NCBI GenBank assembly: GCA_022826825.1 | Contig: JAJDUD010000062.1 | Location: 56,001 to 120,000, forward strand | Length of the DNA stretch: 64,000 bases | Direction of reading: 5' to 3' | Origin: Acidobacteriota bacterium | GTDB lineage: Bacteria > Acidobacteriota > Vicinamibacteria > Marinacidobacterales > Marinacidobacteraceae | Shown: positions 60,956-64,000 of the stretch, piece after piece | Layout: each line of letters opens with the position of its first letter | Position numbering within the stretch: the first letter of the stretch is position 1 | Notes under the pieces: generated by a model | The model's input: only the letters and a program-made list of their open reading frames with translations | What the model was told of the DNA's origin: nothing | The model's database searches: none | Program-made: the position numbers and the translations under genes

Positions 60956-61104
60956 CAAAAACGATCCGTTCGAAAATGTGGAAGCGTCTAGCGGGACGTT
61001 CCCTGATTGTGGAACGTCAAGGTGCTTTGCGTGCAGTAGCGTCGGCGGGTCAATCGTTTCCGTTGCCAGACAATTTCTGTCACGAGAACTCTTGATACGC
61101 ACGA

Positions 61105-64000
<2,896 letters not shown>

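Overview
The window is high-GC bacterial chromosome with densely packed genes, many overlapping by ATGA, GTGA or TGATG. A Gram-negative cell is indicated by an Oar-like TonB-dependent receptor ending in Phe, lipoboxes and Tat signals. The tRNA-tuf, dnaB-rplI-rpsR-rpsF and ispE-tRNA-Gln-prs-rplY-pth blocks, TPR/CRTAC1 proteins, large exported peptidases, DUF1028, PQQ enzymes and an F420-type oxidoreductase together suggest Acidobacteriota or a close relative. This is inference; the partial 23S rRNA could settle it.

Region 1-16.9 kb is housekeeping, all on the minus strand. It holds tRNA-Thr/Tyr/Gly/Thr followed by tuf (the E. coli thrU-tyrU-glyT-thrT-tufB order) behind a near-consensus sigma-70 promoter; rpsF-rpsR-rplI-dnaB-radA-ispDF-rlmB; rplY-pth; a TPR protein, LolB-like lipoprotein, ispE, tRNA-Gln and prs; and purH. 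Three MEP-pathway steps (IspD, IspF, IspE) are present. bS6, bL9 and bL25 carry acidic C-terminal tails.

Region 16.9-27.7 kb reads selA-thiS-thiG-nth-deoxyribosyltransferase-luciferase-like oxidoreductase-methyltransferase on the plus strand. On the minus strand are a FAD-oxidoreductase::SelD fusion, dapF, hicA, hicB and a solute-binding lipoprotein. SelA plus SelD indicate selenocysteine capability, although no selenoprotein was recognised here.

Region 27.7-35.1 kb is a plus-strand accessory run: serine hydrolase, two quinoprotein-type dehydrogenases, DoxX, HD hydrolase, DUF1028 and a small exported sensor-like protein.

Region 35.1-40.6 kb is a four-gene minus-strand set that resembles no system I recognise: a triple-AAA+ ATPase, a 98-residue helical protein, a 52-residue basic CxxC protein, and a RecB-like/DEDD fused nuclease. 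It is a candidate defence or genome-maintenance module.

Region 40.8-60.4 kb is dedicated to extracytoplasmic breakdown of peptides or amino compounds. It has an M14-like peptidase with an altered zinc motif, a Tat-exported MalY-like PLP enzyme, a Tat-lipoprotein resembling the AtzG small subunit beside a signal-less amidase, a Tat amidohydrolase, a Tat SelA/DgaE-like PLP enzyme, an S10 peptidase, a TonB receptor, TPR and CRTAC1 proteins, an aldo/keto reductase and an NhaC-type antiporter with an exported Ig-like N-terminus.

The window closes with 5S and most of 23S rRNA on the minus strand. A family of two-hairpin intergenic repeats is scattered through the gene-poor gaps.
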